The notes: generated from the letters alone by a model not told the origin. Numbered from the stretch's first letter, positions 1 through 9,050 are shown. The stretch: DNA of 64,000 nucleotides from Flavobacterium aeripolare (GCF_013294025.1 NZ_JABSNL010000005.1:124001-188000), one strand, 5' to 3'. A program made the numbers and translations.

Positions 1-1193
1 GAGAATCCTGGAGTTTGCTTTGCTAAAAAGTCAAGGTCTAATCCTTCTACTTTTTTCAATGGAGCTAAGTGTACTTTGAAAATTTCAGCACGCTCACGAA
101 TATCTGGTAAGTCAACGAAAATCTGTCTGTCAAAACGACCTGCACGCATTAAAGCTTTGTCTAAAACATCAGCTCTGTTTGTTGCAGCAAGTACGATTAC
201 ATTAGAGTTAGTACCAAAACCGTCCATTTCTGTCAATAATTGATTAAGAGTGTTTTCTCTTTCATCATTTCCGCCAGACATATTACTTTTTCCTCTCGCT
301 CTACCTACAGCGTCAATCTCATCAATAAAGATAATAGCAGGAGATTTTTCTTTTGCTTGCTTAAATAAGTCACGAACTCTTGAAGCTCCTACACCTACAA
401 ACATTTCAACGAAGTCAGAACCTGACAATGAAAAGAAAGGTACTTGTGCTTCTCCAGCAACGGCTTTTGCTAATAATGTCTTACCAGTTCCAGGAGGACC
501 TACAAGTAAGGCTCCTTTTGGGATTTTACCTCCAAGGTTAGTGTATTTTTCAGGGTTTTTTAAGAACTCTACAATCTCTTGTATTTCCTCTTTAGCACCT
601 TCTAATCCAGCTACATCTTTAAACGTAGTTTTGATATCGGTTTTTTCATCAAATAATTTAGCTTTCGATTTCCCGATGTTAAATATTTGACCACCACCTC
701 CAGCACCTCCGCCAGACATTTTTCGCATGATAAATAACCATACACCTACAATAATAATTATTGGTAAAAGTGTAATGAATAAGTCAGACCAGTTACTTTT
801 TGCTTGAAAACTAAAATCTTTCAATTTTCCTTCAGCTACTGCTTTCTCTAATTTAGTTTGAAATATTTGATCATTACCAATGTCAAAGGTATATTGTGGA
901 CCTTTGTTAGTATTGTCAAATAAATCTTTAGAAACCTTTGCGTGTTCTTTTAGTTTTAAAGCATCTGCTTTTAAAAAAACTTCGGCTTCTAATTTATTAT
1001 AAACTATTACTTTTTCAATTTGTCCTTGTTCTAGGTACGTATTGAATTTAGAAGAGCTCAACTGGGAAGGTTCTTGTAAACTTGAACCACCAGTTATAAA
1101 GCTAATAAATAAAAAGATTAGTAAAATAGCAGTGTAAACTAGCCACGGACTTACTTTAAACTTATTAGGGTTTGGATTATTATCTTTAGCCAT
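1..1193 (-). CDS. ftsH: ATP-dependent zinc metalloprotease FtsH (C-terminus outside window)
   Basis: Membrane-anchored AAA+ protease that extracts and degrades damaged membrane proteins and some short-lived cytosolic proteins. The translated minus strand gives about 397 residues: a hydrophobic segment near residues 17-34, an extracytoplasmic stretch, a second membrane segment near 138-157, a Gly-rich linker and the AAA module. Walker A GPPGTGKT lies near residue 231, Walker B IIFIDEID near 286, and the second region of homology ends in RAGRFDRQ near 355. The window edge cuts the gene before the HEXXH zinc site, so the protease domain is not visible. It begins 15 bp after the rsfS stop, so the two are probably co-transcribed. 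The family call is secure. Confidence 0.97.
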   Translation of the reverse strand, partial: MAKDNNPNPNKFKVSPWLVYTAILLIFLFISFITGGSSLQEPSQLSSSKFNTYLEQGQIEKVIVYNKLEAEVFLKADALKLKEHAKVSKDLFDNTNKGPQYTFDIGNDQIFQTKLEKAVAEGKLKDFSFQAKSNWSDLFITLLPIIIIVGVWLFIMRKMSGGGAGGGGQIFNIGKSKAKLFDEKTDIKTTFKDVAGLEGAKEEIQEIVEFLKNPEKYTNLGGKIPKGALLVGPPGTGKTLLAKAVAGEAQVPFFSLSGSDFVEMFVGVGASRVRDLFKQAKEKSPAIIFIDEIDAVGRARGKSNMSGGNDERENTLNQLLTEMDGFGTNSNVIVLAATNRADVLDKALMRAGRFDRQIFVDLPDIRERAEIFKVHLAPLKKVEGLDLDFLAKQTPGF

Positions 1194-1208
1194 TACTTGT
1201 GTTTTTCT

Positions 1209-1580
1209 TTAGTATTTGTTTTCGATTGTAGTGATCTTAGCATCACCCCACAAACTTTCAATATTGTAATATTCTCTAATTTGTTGTTGAAATACGTGAA
1301 CTACGATGTTTACGTAATCCATAAGAACCCATTCAGCATTGTCGGATCCCTCAACATGCCATGGTTTGTCTTTTAATTCTTTCGAAACGATTTTTTGGAT
1401 AGAGTTTACAATTGCGTTTACTTGTGTATTAGAATTACCATTACAAATTACGTAATAGTCACAAACGGCCGTATCAATTTCTCTTAAGTCTAGAATGCTA
1501 ATGTCATTTCCTTTTACTTCTTCTATTCCCTTAATGATGTTTGCTAGTAAGTCATCATTATTAATTGTCTTTTTTGCCAT
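1209..1580 (-). CDS. rsfS: Ribosome silencing factor RsfS (RsfA/YbeB family)
   Basis: Small protein of 123 residues that, in the family, binds ribosomal protein uL14 and blocks subunit joining in starved cells. The C-terminal two thirds carry the family signature: a CDYYVICNGNS segment, then WHVEGSDNAEWVLMDY and VVHVF, ending in LWGDA. Length is normal for the family. It is the first gene of a likely rsfS-ftsH operon and is divergent from birA across 95 bp, an order common in Flavobacteria. The start at 1580 is followed by an MAKKTI N-terminus and is the only good ATG. Confidence 0.95.
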   Translation of the reverse strand: MAKKTINNDDLLANIIKGIEEVKGNDISILDLREIDTAVCDYYVICNGNSNTQVNAIVNSIQKIVSKELKDKPWHVEGSDNAEWVLMDYVNIVVHVFQQQIREYYNIESLWGDAKITTIENKY

Positions 1581-1598
1581 GAAAAATTTTTATATAAG

Positions 1599-1632
1599 TT
1601 GGTAAAGTTACCATTTTTTGTGATTATTTTTG
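1599..1632 (+). promoter_or_regulatory. Candidate birA promoter
   Basis: A TATTTTTG box at 1625-1632 matches the Bacteroidetes -7 consensus TAnnTTTG. A weaker TTG at 1599-1601 is about 23 bases upstream. Transcription would start about 40 bases before birA. The upstream box is imperfect, so this is tentative. Confidence 0.4.
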
Positions 1633-1675
1633 ACCCTTAACAAAATATTAAATTCTGTTGCACAAAATATAGTCA

Positions 1676-2404
1676 ATGAAACTAATCAAACTCGATGCCA
1701 TAGATTCAACAAACGATTTCCTTAAGGGCTTAGCCAATAAGCAGTTTGTTGAAAATTTTACCGTTGTAACTGCCGAAATGCAAACAAAAGGAAAGGGGCA
1801 AATGGGGTCTGTATGGCAAGCCGAAAAGGGTAAGAACCTAACAATGAGTGTTCTTATTAAAGATGTTTTACTGGATTTAAACCAAATTTACACCTTGAAC
1901 ATTGCTGTGGCTCTTGCTGTAATTAGGGCATTACAATTTTTTAAAATCCCTGAATTATCTATAAAATGGCCAAACGACATTATGTCATATAATTACAAAA
2001 TTGGCGGTATTTTAATCGAAAATAGTATCAAGATTGACGGTTCAGTTAATTCAGTGGTGGGTATTGGACTCAATATTAACCAAACCAATTTTGAAAACCT
2101 TCCTAAAGGGTCTTCTCTAGCTGTTATCGCTAAACAAGAATTTGATAAACAATCAGTATTACTTTCGATAGTTAAAGAGTTAAAGGATGCTATGATTGTT
2201 CTTAAAACAAATCCAGATTCATTGTGGAGGGACTATTTGCAATTGCTCTTTAAAAAGAACCTGCCTATGCCATTTGAATTGCCAGAAGGGAAGCGATTCA
2301 TGGGAATTATTAAAGGAGTCTCTATGCAAGGGAAATTAGAAATCTTGCTAGAAGATGACTCTATTGTGACTTATAATATTAAAGAAATCCAAATGTTGTA
2401 TTAA
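1676..2404 (+). CDS. birA: Biotin--[acetyl-CoA-carboxylase] ligase (class I, no DNA-binding domain)
   Basis: Activates biotin with ATP and transfers it to the biotin carrier protein of biotin-dependent carboxylases. At 242 residues it lacks the N-terminal winged helix of E. coli BirA (about 320 residues), so it should be a ligase only and not a repressor. Visible motifs are DAIDSTNDFLK near residue 7, the biotin-adenylate loop TKGKGQMGSVW near 37, and the catalytic SIKWPNDIM followed by KIGGILIE near 98-115. The C-terminal 50 residues look like the small SH3-like domain. It stands alone, divergent from rsfS, and ends in a strong bidirectional terminator. One of its clients may be the acyl-CoA carboxylase whose beta subunit is at 18.3-20.0 kb. 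Confidence 0.94.
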   Translation: MKLIKLDAIDSTNDFLKGLANKQFVENFTVVTAEMQTKGKGQMGSVWQAEKGKNLTMSVLIKDVLLDLNQIYTLNIAVALAVIRALQFFKIPELSIKWPNDIMSYNYKIGGILIENSIKIDGSVNSVVGIGLNINQTNFENLPKGSSLAVIAKQEFDKQSVLLSIVKELKDAMIVLKTNPDSLWRDYLQLLFKKNLPMPFELPEGKRFMGIIKGVSMQGKLEILLEDDSIVTYNIKEIQMLY

Positions 2405-2406
2405 CT

Positions 2407-2443
2407 AAAAAGTCCTTTAAAAATAAATTTAAAGGACTTTTTT
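2407..2443. terminator. Bidirectional intrinsic terminator between birA and the SRPBCC gene
   Basis: A near-perfect inverted repeat, AAAGTCCTTTAAA and its complement around a short AT loop, is flanked by A-run and T-run so that it can end transcripts from both convergent genes. Confidence 0.9.
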
Positions 2444-2460
2444 ATAAAGGTATAAGTGTA

Positions 2461-2853
2461 TTAAAGTTTACCCATATTTGTTGCTAGTGTTTCAATGAAT
2501 TTTCCAATAGGCCCTTTGATCATCATAGCCATCATAGGATTAAAGTCACCTTCAAAGTCTAATTTCACTGCGCTTGTAGCGTCAGATACAGACTCGATAT
2601 TAGTTACTAATGTAAAAGGAAGTTTGTCACTAGCAGCTCCAAGAACTATTTTACTAGGAGATACTTTATCTTTCATTTTTAGTTTGATCTCAGGCATTCC
2701 TTTCAATCCAAAAATAAAGGCATCTTCACCTATAACTTCAAATTTAGCAATATTCTCAGGCATCAATTGTTCAAAATTTTTCACATCTGTTAATAGTGTA
2801 AATAAATCTTGAGCTGATTTTTGAACAGTTACTTTTGGGCTTTCTAAGTTCAT
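2461..2853 (-). CDS. SRPBCC-fold (START/polyketide cyclase-like) protein
   Basis: Predicted cytosolic 130-residue protein of the SRPBCC ligand-binding fold. The N-terminus MNLESPKVTVQKSAQDLFTL, followed by LTDVKNFEQLMPEN, is the usual opening of this fold in small Bacteroidetes proteins, and the C-terminal amphipathic helix is present. No catalytic role can be assigned. The start at 2853 is preferred over one 18 codons upstream because it gives the family N-terminus and does not run into pyrE. It lies 11 bp downstream of the pyrE stop on the same strand, so it is probably the second gene of a pyrE operon. Confidence 0.85.
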   Translation of the reverse strand: MNLESPKVTVQKSAQDLFTLLTDVKNFEQLMPENIAKFEVIGEDAFIFGLKGMPEIKLKMKDKVSPSKIVLGAASDKLPFTLVTNIESVSDATSAVKLDFEGDFNPMMAMMIKGPIGKFIETLATNMGKL

Positions 2854-2864
2854 ATTTGTATTTT

Positions 2865-3515
2865 TTATTTTATTTCGTTGTTCCAAGTAGATGGGTTTAC
2901 ACTCCATTCTCTTAGTGTTGTTTCTTCTTTTTCGGTAATGTAACTTTTGGCTACAGCCAAGTTTAATAAATTTTCATAATTACTTAAAGTGAATAAATCG
3001 ACATTAGCATCTTTGAAATTTTGTGTAGAAATATCAAAGCCATAAGTAAATATTGCAGCCATCCCTTTAATGTTTGCTCCAGCAGCACGTAAGGCTTCTA
3101 CAGCGTTCAAGCTACTACCACCAGTACTAATCAAGTCTTCTACAATAACCACGTTTTGTCCTTTTTGTAAAAAGCCTTCAACTTGATTTTGACGACCGTG
3201 TTTTTTTGCTTCTGGGCGCACATATACAAATGGCAACCCCATACTCTCTGCAACTAGCATACCAATTCCTATTGCTCCAGTGGCAACACCGGCAATTACA
3301 TCTGGCTTACCAAATTGTTTTTCAATATGTTTAGAAAATGCATCTCGCACATAATTTCTTATTGGTGGAAATGAGAGTATTAGCCTGTTATCACAATAAA
3401 TAGGTGATTTCCATCCAGAAGCCCATGTAAAAGGATTTCCTGGATTCAATTTAATTGCATTTATTTGCAAAAGCAATTCGGCTGTTTTTTCGGCAGTATC
3501 TTTATTAAAAATCAT
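2865..3515 (-). CDS. pyrE: Orotate phosphoribosyltransferase
   Basis: Joins orotate and PRPP to form orotidine 5'-monophosphate in pyrimidine synthesis. The 216-residue product has the PRPP loop VVIVEDLISTGGSS around residues 120-135 and the catalytic-loop segment RPEAKKHGRQNQVEG just before it. The start at 3515 (MIFNKDTAEKTAELL) is chosen over an ATG 11 codons upstream, because that one lies inside the promoter and overlaps the divergent NUDIX gene. A good promoter ends only about five bases before this ATG, so the mRNA may be leaderless. An SRPBCC gene follows 11 bp downstream. Confidence 0.95.
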   Translation of the reverse strand: MIFNKDTAEKTAELLLQINAIKLNPGNPFTWASGWKSPIYCDNRLILSFPPIRNYVRDAFSKHIEKQFGKPDVIAGVATGAIGIGMLVAESMGLPFVYVRPEAKKHGRQNQVEGFLQKGQNVVIVEDLISTGGSSLNAVEALRAAGANIKGMAAIFTYGFDISTQNFKDANVDLFTLSNYENLLNLAVAKSYITEKEETTLREWSVNPSTWNNEIK

Positions 3516-3519
3516 AGTA

Positions 3520-3549
3520 CAAATGTATAAAGTTTTTGTGAACGACAAA
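3520..3549 (-). promoter_or_regulatory. pyrE promoter overlapping the NUDIX start codon
   Basis: On the minus strand TTTG (3549-3546) and TACATTTG (3527-3520) are 18 bases apart, an excellent fit to the Bacteroidetes promoter consensus. The -7 box covers the ATG of the divergent NUDIX gene at 3523-3525. The predicted start of transcription falls at or next to the pyrE ATG. Confidence 0.7.
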
Positions 3550-4134
3550 CCACTTTTTTTGACAAATAAAATTTCAAAAGAGACAGATTTTCAATTGTTT
3601 TTGTTAGAAAGCATTGATATCAAACAGCTTATCGTAAAAATGTTTCAAAATAAAATTCAGAAGGCCTGTTTATATCATCCCGATGATAAGGAAATTATGA
3701 AGACTTTGAAGACAAAAATTCCTGTGAATAAAGCAGGCGGTGGCTTAGTGTATAATAAAAAAGGACAAATTCTCTTTATTTTTAGAAACGGCAAATGGGA
3801 TCTACCTAAAGGCGGAATCGAAAAAGGAGAGGAAATTGAGGATACCGCCATGCGAGAGGTAGAGGAGGAGACTGGAGTAAACAAATTGAGAATTGTAAAA
3901 AAACTCCAAAAAACCTATCATGTTTTTAAGCGTAATGATGTTTATAAACTTAAAGTAACCCACTGGTTTGAAATGCATTCCGACTTTGAAGGTACTCCTC
4001 AAGGGCAATTAGAGGAAGGTATCGAGAAGGTGGCTTGGTTTAAACCTGAAGATGTTCCAGAGATCTTAAAGAACTCGTACGAGAATATTAAATTGCTATT
4101 TGAAGAAGAAGATGAAATTTCTACTTCTTTGTAA
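3523..4134 (+). CDS. NUDIX hydrolase
   Basis: Hydrolase of nucleoside-diphosphate-linked substrates; the specific substrate is unknown. The 203-residue protein has an N-terminal stretch of about 70 residues without known motifs and then the NUDIX domain. The Nudix box reads GGIEKGEEIEDTAMREVEEE followed by TGV near residues 97-119, with all consensus Gly, Glu and Arg residues present. The ATG at 3523 is only 7 bp from the divergent pyrE start and sits inside the pyrE -7 box. A later in-frame Met (residue 40, MFQNKIQKA) is possible, but the N-terminal sequence looks like the conserved flavobacterial form. Confidence 0.92.
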   Translation: MYKVFVNDKPLFLTNKISKETDFQLFLLESIDIKQLIVKMFQNKIQKACLYHPDDKEIMKTLKTKIPVNKAGGGLVYNKKGQILFIFRNGKWDLPKGGIEKGEEIEDTAMREVEEETGVNKLRIVKKLQKTYHVFKRNDVYKLKVTHWFEMHSDFEGTPQGQLEEGIEKVAWFKPEDVPEILKNSYENIKLLFEEEDEISTSL

Positions 4135-4164
4135 TACTTATGTTATAAAATAGGGATTACCATG

Positions 4165-4206
4165 AAAAACGGACAAATGTTTACAAATCATTTGTCCGTT
4201 TTTTTA
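4165..4206. terminator. Bidirectional terminator between NUDIX and M14 genes
   Basis: AAAAACGGACAAATG and its exact complement surround a 9-base loop, with A-run and T-run flanks serving both convergent genes. Confidence 0.92.
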
Positions 4207-4221
4207 TTTTTATATTGCTGT

Positions 4222-5949
4222 TTATCTCATGCGATAAATGGGGTACTGCAAATGTGCCTTTTCATAATGCATAGAGTTTTTATAAATCCAGTCTAGTTGA
4301 GCAGGAGCATCTTTCGCAAAAGCGGTATCCTTATCTTTTTTAGCTTCAAATGCTTCCTTTATCTCCGGGTTGTCTAGTAATATCTTTGTGGCGGTATCTT
4401 CAAAAACATATTCAGAATAGCCTTCCTTTTGCTGTAATATGGTATCAAAGAAATTCCAGTTAAAAAAGGAATCAACTGCAGCGGGTTCCAGCGTTTCTAG
4501 TAAATATTTCACACCGGCTTGATCTGTTGAGACGATGTAGTCACCTTCATTAAATGTGCGTGTTTCAATTGTTAATTTAACCGTGGTGTTGCGGTGTAGA
4601 TAATGCCCTTCATAAGGCGTGTTTGTAGTGTTGTAATTATCTATTTTATAGCTTTCTACAGGGACTTTTGTTTCTTTTAATAATTTGTTTACGACGATGC
4701 CATTATTTTTTAGTAATGCAATAATATTCCAGTATCCTTTAGGAATAATATACGCTTTTGGAATTGTCACTGCTGCTACAGCTAGGTAATTTTTTAAGTA
4801 GGGGATGGTTTTTTTATATGTTTTTGCTCGGTCATAATACAGCCTTTTACCCGTAGTTACATCACTGTTTTTGTAGGCACCTTCGTAACCTAGAAAATCA
4901 AATTGCGTCACCGCTGTACTATCGATTTTGTAACTAAGGGCATATTTTGATCCTGATTTATATAACGATTCGTTTGCCGCTCTTTTTTCTTTTATTTTCT
5001 TATAATTATCATTCGTGTATGTCAGCATTGTATGCATGAACTCATAGGTTGCATGGACTCTTTCATCATACTTTTTTAACATATGGGTCTCAACCACATA
5101 ACCAATGGTGTTAAATAGCGAGGCGTAGCCAGTTGAATAGCGTGGACTATCGTAAAACTGCATAAATCCGCTATCAGGTGTGTCGCTAAAAGCGTTTACA
5201 TAAGGTGTCATGGGTAGTTGCTTTTTTTCTAAATCTTTAACTATGGCAGTATTCATCTCTTTGTCCATAAAATCCCCTAGAATAGTGCCTATTTTGTTTT
5301 GCTGCGTCATTATGTAGGTTAATTTATATTGATAATCTGCACCGTTGCTAACGTGATTGTCGATAAATACATCAGGCTTTAAAAGCTGAAAAATCGTAGC
5401 AAAACTTTCGGTATTGCGAGTATCTGATTTTATAAAGTCTCGGTTTAAGTCATAATTGCGTGCATTTCCTCTAAACCCGTAGCTCTCCGGACCATCTTGA
5501 TTTACTCTTGTTGTACTGTTGCGGTTGAGAGCGCCCCCTATATTGTATACCGGAATCGTAACCAGCACAACATTTGAGGGTATCGCGATTTTGCCTAGTG
5601 CTAAGTCGCGATACAGCTGCATTGTTGCATCGATTCCGTCAGGTTCTCCGGGATGAATACCATTGTTTATTAAAATTATTGCTTTATCTTTTCGAACAGA
5701 ATCAAAATCAAAATCACCATTAGCGCTATAAGTAACAATGTGAAGTGGTTCTCCGCTGTCTGTGAGTCCCATTTCTTGAATAGAAATAGTTTTAAAATCT
5801 TTCGCTAGGAGATTATAATATGCTATGGTTTCATTGTAAGTAGCAGTTTGATTGCCATTTCCTTTTTCGAAAGTAGTATCATAAATTTTGTTTTTTTGTG
5901 CAAAACAATAGCAGGATAGCAAGAACAACAGGACAGTTGGGAATTTCAT
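4222..5949 (-). CDS. Secreted M14-family zinc carboxypeptidase
   Basis: Metallocarboxypeptidase-like enzyme, 575 residues, with a Sec signal peptide (MKFPTVLLFLLSCYCFAQ) predicting export. The zinc ligands of family M14 are visible as HPGE (His99, Glu102) and His199 in the FIDNHVSNGAD segment. NARNYDLNRDF near 163-173 fits the substrate-binding Arg/Asn region, and Glu287 in VVETHMLKKYDE is the likely catalytic base. A long C-terminal part (about 330-575) has no recognised motif. Substrate is unknown; peptidoglycan or peptide trimming are both possible. It stands alone between two terminator or intergenic regions. Confidence 0.9.
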   Translation of the reverse strand: MKFPTVLLFLLSCYCFAQKNKIYDTTFEKGNGNQTATYNETIAYYNLLAKDFKTISIQEMGLTDSGEPLHIVTYSANGDFDFDSVRKDKAIILINNGIHPGEPDGIDATMQLYRDLALGKIAIPSNVVLVTIPVYNIGGALNRNSTTRVNQDGPESYGFRGNARNYDLNRDFIKSDTRNTESFATIFQLLKPDVFIDNHVSNGADYQYKLTYIMTQQNKIGTILGDFMDKEMNTAIVKDLEKKQLPMTPYVNAFSDTPDSGFMQFYDSPRYSTGYASLFNTIGYVVETHMLKKYDERVHATYEFMHTMLTYTNDNYKKIKEKRAANESLYKSGSKYALSYKIDSTAVTQFDFLGYEGAYKNSDVTTGKRLYYDRAKTYKKTIPYLKNYLAVAAVTIPKAYIIPKGYWNIIALLKNNGIVVNKLLKETKVPVESYKIDNYNTTNTPYEGHYLHRNTTVKLTIETRTFNEGDYIVSTDQAGVKYLLETLEPAAVDSFFNWNFFDTILQQKEGYSEYVFEDTATKILLDNPEIKEAFEAKKDKDTAFAKDAPAQLDWIYKNSMHYEKAHLQYPIYRMR

Positions 5950-6094
5950 TTGGGATTGGTTTTATGGTTATCAAATATAAATAAAATGTGTTTTAAATAA
6001 GAAAGTGGGCTTCATTAATCTAGTGTAAAGATAAAAATGGAAATTCTAGACTAGAACTGCATAATTCATTTTACCTTTGCACAAATATTTAAAA

Positions 6095-7444
6095 ATGAAT
6101 AAGAAGCACCATTCTAATAATATACTATTGAATTTAGGTATCGAAAGCCTAAACGAAATGCAAGAAGTAGCGCAAGATGCTATTTTGAACGATAACAACG
6201 TTTTGTTGTTGTCACCTACAGGTTCAGGAAAAACATTGGCCTTTTTGTTGCCTATTTTAGAAATGTTACAACCAGAAATTCTGTCTGTTCAATGTTTGAT
6301 CTTAGTTCCTTCAAGAGAATTAGGATTGCAAATAGAACAAGTTTGGAAAAAAATGGGAACCGATTATAAAGTGAATGTGTGCTACGGTGGACATTCAATT
6401 GATACTGAAATTAAAAACTTGAGTAATCCTCCAGCAGTTTTGATAGGAACTCCTGGGCGTATTGCAGATCATATTGATAGAGGCACTTTTAGAGTTGATA
6501 AAATACAAACCTTAATTTTAGATGAGTTTGATAAATCGTTGCAATTGGGTTTCCATGAGCAAATGTCTTTTATCATTGGAAAATTAAGCAAACTGAACAA
6601 GCGAGTTTTGGTATCTGCGACTAGTGATATCGAAATCCCAAAATATACTAGAGTAATCAATCCAACTGTTTTAGACTTTATTCCGGAGCACGAAGAGGCT
6701 AGTAATTTGGCCACCAAATTAGTAGTGTCTAAAGATAAAGACAAATTAGGGAGTTTGTTTAACCTGATTTGCTCTTTAAAATCAGAATCGGCTATTGTTT
6801 TTTGTAACCACCGAGATGCTGCAGAGCGTATTAGTGATACCTTAAACGAGAAAGGAATTTACTCAACATATTACCATGGAGGTATGGATCAAGAGGAACG
6901 CGAGCGTGCTTTGATTCAATTTAGAAACGGAAGTGTGAGCTACCTCATCACTACAGATTTAGCTGCCCGCGGACTTGATATTCCTGAGATGAACCACGTT
7001 ATTCATTATCATTTGCCATCAAAAGAAGATGAGTACACGCATAGGAACGGTCGTACAGCTCGTATGACAGCCTCTGGAACGGCTTATATCATCACGCATG
7101 ATAGTGAGAAAAAAATGGATTATATTGATTATGGTATGAAAGTGCTTGCTGTTGACACTGCTGTGAATTTGCCTAAACCGCCTCAATTTCAAACAATCTA
7201 CATAAGCGGTGGTAAAAAGAATAAATTAAACAAAATCGACATTGTAGGTTTCTTTTCTCAAAAAGGGCAACTAGAAAAAGGAGATTTGGGTTTAATCGAA
7301 GTGAAAGATTTTATTTCGTTTGCTGCTGTGAGATTCGGGAAGGTAAAGGATCTGTTAAGTAATATTAGAGATCAAAAAATGAAAGGCAAAAAATACAAGA
7401 TCGAAGTAGCTCGTAAAGTGATTAAAAAAGAAGAGGAGCAATAG
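6095..7444 (+). CDS. DEAD-box RNA helicase with DbpA-type RNA-binding tail
   Basis: ATP-dependent RNA helicase, 449 residues. Q motif GIESLNEMQ near 15, Walker A SPTGSGKT at 40-47, GTPGR at 118-122, motif II DEFD at 143-146 instead of the usual DEAD, SAT at 174-176, and motif VI HRNGRTAR instead of HRxGRTGR. The last 70 residues fit the DbpA RNA-binding domain, which in E. coli DbpA recognises 23S rRNA, so a role in ribosome assembly is likely. The ATG at 6095 is preferred over a TTG at 6077 that lies within a TACCTTTG promoter-like box at 6072-6079. The gene ends in a strong terminator. Confidence 0.93.
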   Translation: MNKKHHSNNILLNLGIESLNEMQEVAQDAILNDNNVLLLSPTGSGKTLAFLLPILEMLQPEILSVQCLILVPSRELGLQIEQVWKKMGTDYKVNVCYGGHSIDTEIKNLSNPPAVLIGTPGRIADHIDRGTFRVDKIQTLILDEFDKSLQLGFHEQMSFIIGKLSKLNKRVLVSATSDIEIPKYTRVINPTVLDFIPEHEEASNLATKLVVSKDKDKLGSLFNLICSLKSESAIVFCNHRDAAERISDTLNEKGIYSTYYHGGMDQEERERALIQFRNGSVSYLITTDLAARGLDIPEMNHVIHYHLPSKEDEYTHRNGRTARMTASGTAYIITHDSEKKMDYIDYGMKVLAVDTAVNLPKPPQFQTIYISGGKKNKLNKIDIVGFFSQKGQLEKGDLGLIEVKDFISFAAVRFGKVKDLLSNIRDQKMKGKKYKIEVARKVIKKEEEQ

Positions 7445-7471
7445 CATACTATTTTTTATTCATTCAATATA

Positions 7472-7511
7472 AAAAGGCCCTGTAACATCAATTTGTTACA
7501 GGGCCTTTTAT
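7472..7511. terminator. Bidirectional terminator between helicase and fumC
   Basis: AAAAGGCCCTGTAACA and its exact complement form a GC-containing stem with A-run and T-run flanks. Confidence 0.93.
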
Positions 7512-7528
7512 TTACTGGTATGGGCTAA

Positions 7529-8926
7529 TTATTTTAGACTTCCCACCATATCTTCTGGTTTTACCCAAGCATCAAAATCTTCGGCAGTTATATATCCTAA
7601 ACGTACAGACTCTTCTTTCAATGTTGTTCCGTTCTTGTGTGCTGTTTGCGCGATTTCTGCTGCTTTGTAATATCCTATTTTAGTATTTAAAGCAGTTACA
7701 AGCATTAATGAATTATCAACTAATTCTTTAATTCTTTTGTGATTAGGTTCGATACCTTGAGCACAGTGCTCGTCAAATGATTTACAAGCATCTCCTAGTA
7801 AACGTGCTGATTGTAAAAAGTTAGCAGCCATTACTGGTTTGAATACGTTCAATTCATAATGACCCTGCATTCCACCCACAGTGATAGCAACATCGTTACC
7901 CATTACTTGAGCACATACCATAGTCAACGCCTCACATTGTGTAGGGTTTACTTTTCCGGGCATGATAGAAGAACCTGGTTCGTTTTCTGGAATAATCAAT
8001 TCCCCAATTCCTGAGCGAGGTCCAGAAGCTAGCATACGAATATCGTTTGCAATTTTGTTTAAAGAGACAGCAAGTTGCTTCAAAGCACCATGAGATTCAA
8101 CGATAGCATCATGTGCTGCTAGTGCTTCAAATTTATTTTCGGCAGTGATAAAAGGGTGTCCAGTAAATTCAGCAATGTATGCTGCTACTTTTACATCATA
8201 TCCAGCAGGTGTATTTAAACCTGTACCCACAGCAGTTCCTCCAAGAGCGACCTCAGATAAGTGTGCTAAGGTATTTTTTACTGCTTTTAAACCGTAGTTT
8301 AATTGTGCAACGTAACCAGATAATTCTTGTCCTAAAGTTAGAGGAGTAGCATCCATAAGGTGCGTACGGCCAATTTTTACTACATTTTTGAATTCAGTTG
8401 CTTTTGCGTTTAAAGTATCTCTTAATTGTTCAACACCAGGAATAGTTACTTCTACGATCGCTTTGTAAGCAGCAATATGCATTCCCGTAGGGAAAGTATC
8501 GTTTGACGATTGTGACTTATTCACATCATCATTTGCCTTAATAAATTGTTCTCCTTCACCTATCGCAAAACCTTTTAAAACTTGTGCACGGTTAGCAACA
8601 ACTTCATTTACGTTCATATTACTTTGAGTACCAGAACCTGTTTGCCAGATTACTAACGGAAACTGGTCGTCCAGTTTACCTGCAAGTATTTCATCACATA
8701 CAGCTGCAATAGCATCGCGTTTTTCGATTGGTAAAACACCTAAATCACAGTTAGCATAAGCAGCTGCTTTTTTTAAGTAAGCAAAACCTTCAACGATTTC
8801 TTTTGGCATCGAAGCAGATGGTCCTATCTTAAAATTATTTCTAGAACGTTCTGTTTGTGCACCCCAATATTTATCGGCTGGGACTTGCACTTCACCCATA
8901 GTATCCTTCTCTATTCTAAATTCCAT
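7529..8926 (-). CDS. fumC: Class II fumarate hydratase
   Basis: Interconverts fumarate and malate in the TCA cycle without an iron-sulfur cluster. The 465-residue protein has normal length for FumC. It contains [15 protein letters not shown] near 96-110, [16 protein letters not shown] near 186-201 and the superfamily signature [16 protein letters not shown] near 318-333 with the active-site Ser. The N-terminus [16 protein letters not shown] is the standard fumarase start. It is transcribed alone; upstream lies a 250-bp divergent region holding copy A of the structured repeat. Confidence 0.97.
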   Translation of the reverse strand: MEFRIEKDTMGEVQVPADKYWGAQTERSRNNFKIGPSASMPKEIVEGFAYLKKAAAYANCDLGVLPIEKRDAIAAVCDEILAGKLDDQFPLVIWQTGSGTQSNMNVNEVVANRAQVLKGFAIGEGEQFIKANDDVNKSQSSNDTFPTGMHIAAYKAIVEVTIPGVEQLRDTLNAKATEFKNVVKIGRTHLMDATPLTLGQELSGYVAQLNYGLKAVKNTLAHLSEVALGGTAVGTGLNTPAGYDVKVAAYIAEFTGHPFITAENKFEALAAHDAIVESHGALKQLAVSLNKIANDIRMLASGPRSGIGELIIPENEPGSSIMPGKVNPTQCEALTMVCAQVMGNDVAITVGGMQGHYELNVFKPVMAANFLQSARLLGDACKSFDEHCAQGIEPNHKRIKELVDNSLMLVTALNTKIGYYKAAEIAQTAHKNGTTLKEESVRLGYITAEDFDAWVKPEDMVGSLK

Positions 8927-8981
8927 TTTATATGTGTTTGTGTTATTTGAAAAATTACATGTTGTTGTATATTTTGTGAGT

Positions 8982-9050
8982 TAGCCCAGATAGTAGCGGC
9001 ATCCCACGCTTTTTATGCGTGGATATAGCGGATAGCTGGAAAATGCTCCT
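8982..9050 (+). repeat. Structured intergenic element, copy A (possible small RNA)
   Basis: One of three related elements in the window (others at 18236-18290 and 35541-35620). It opens with TAGCCCAGATAGTAGCGGC, has a central hairpin (ATCCcACGC/GCGTGGAT) and closes with ATAGCGGATAGCTGGAAAA and TGCTCCT. CCAG near the start pairs with CTGG near the end. A promoter-like TTTG (8946-8949), 18 bases, TATATTTTG (8968-8976) lies directly upstream on the same strand. No open reading frame is present. It may belong to a known flavobacterial RNA class such as Flavo-1, but I cannot confirm that. Confidence 0.7.

Noticed and set aside
250..690. Plus-strand open frame of 146 codons
   Set aside because: It is the antisense shadow of the ftsH ATPase domain, whose motifs read clearly on the minus strand.
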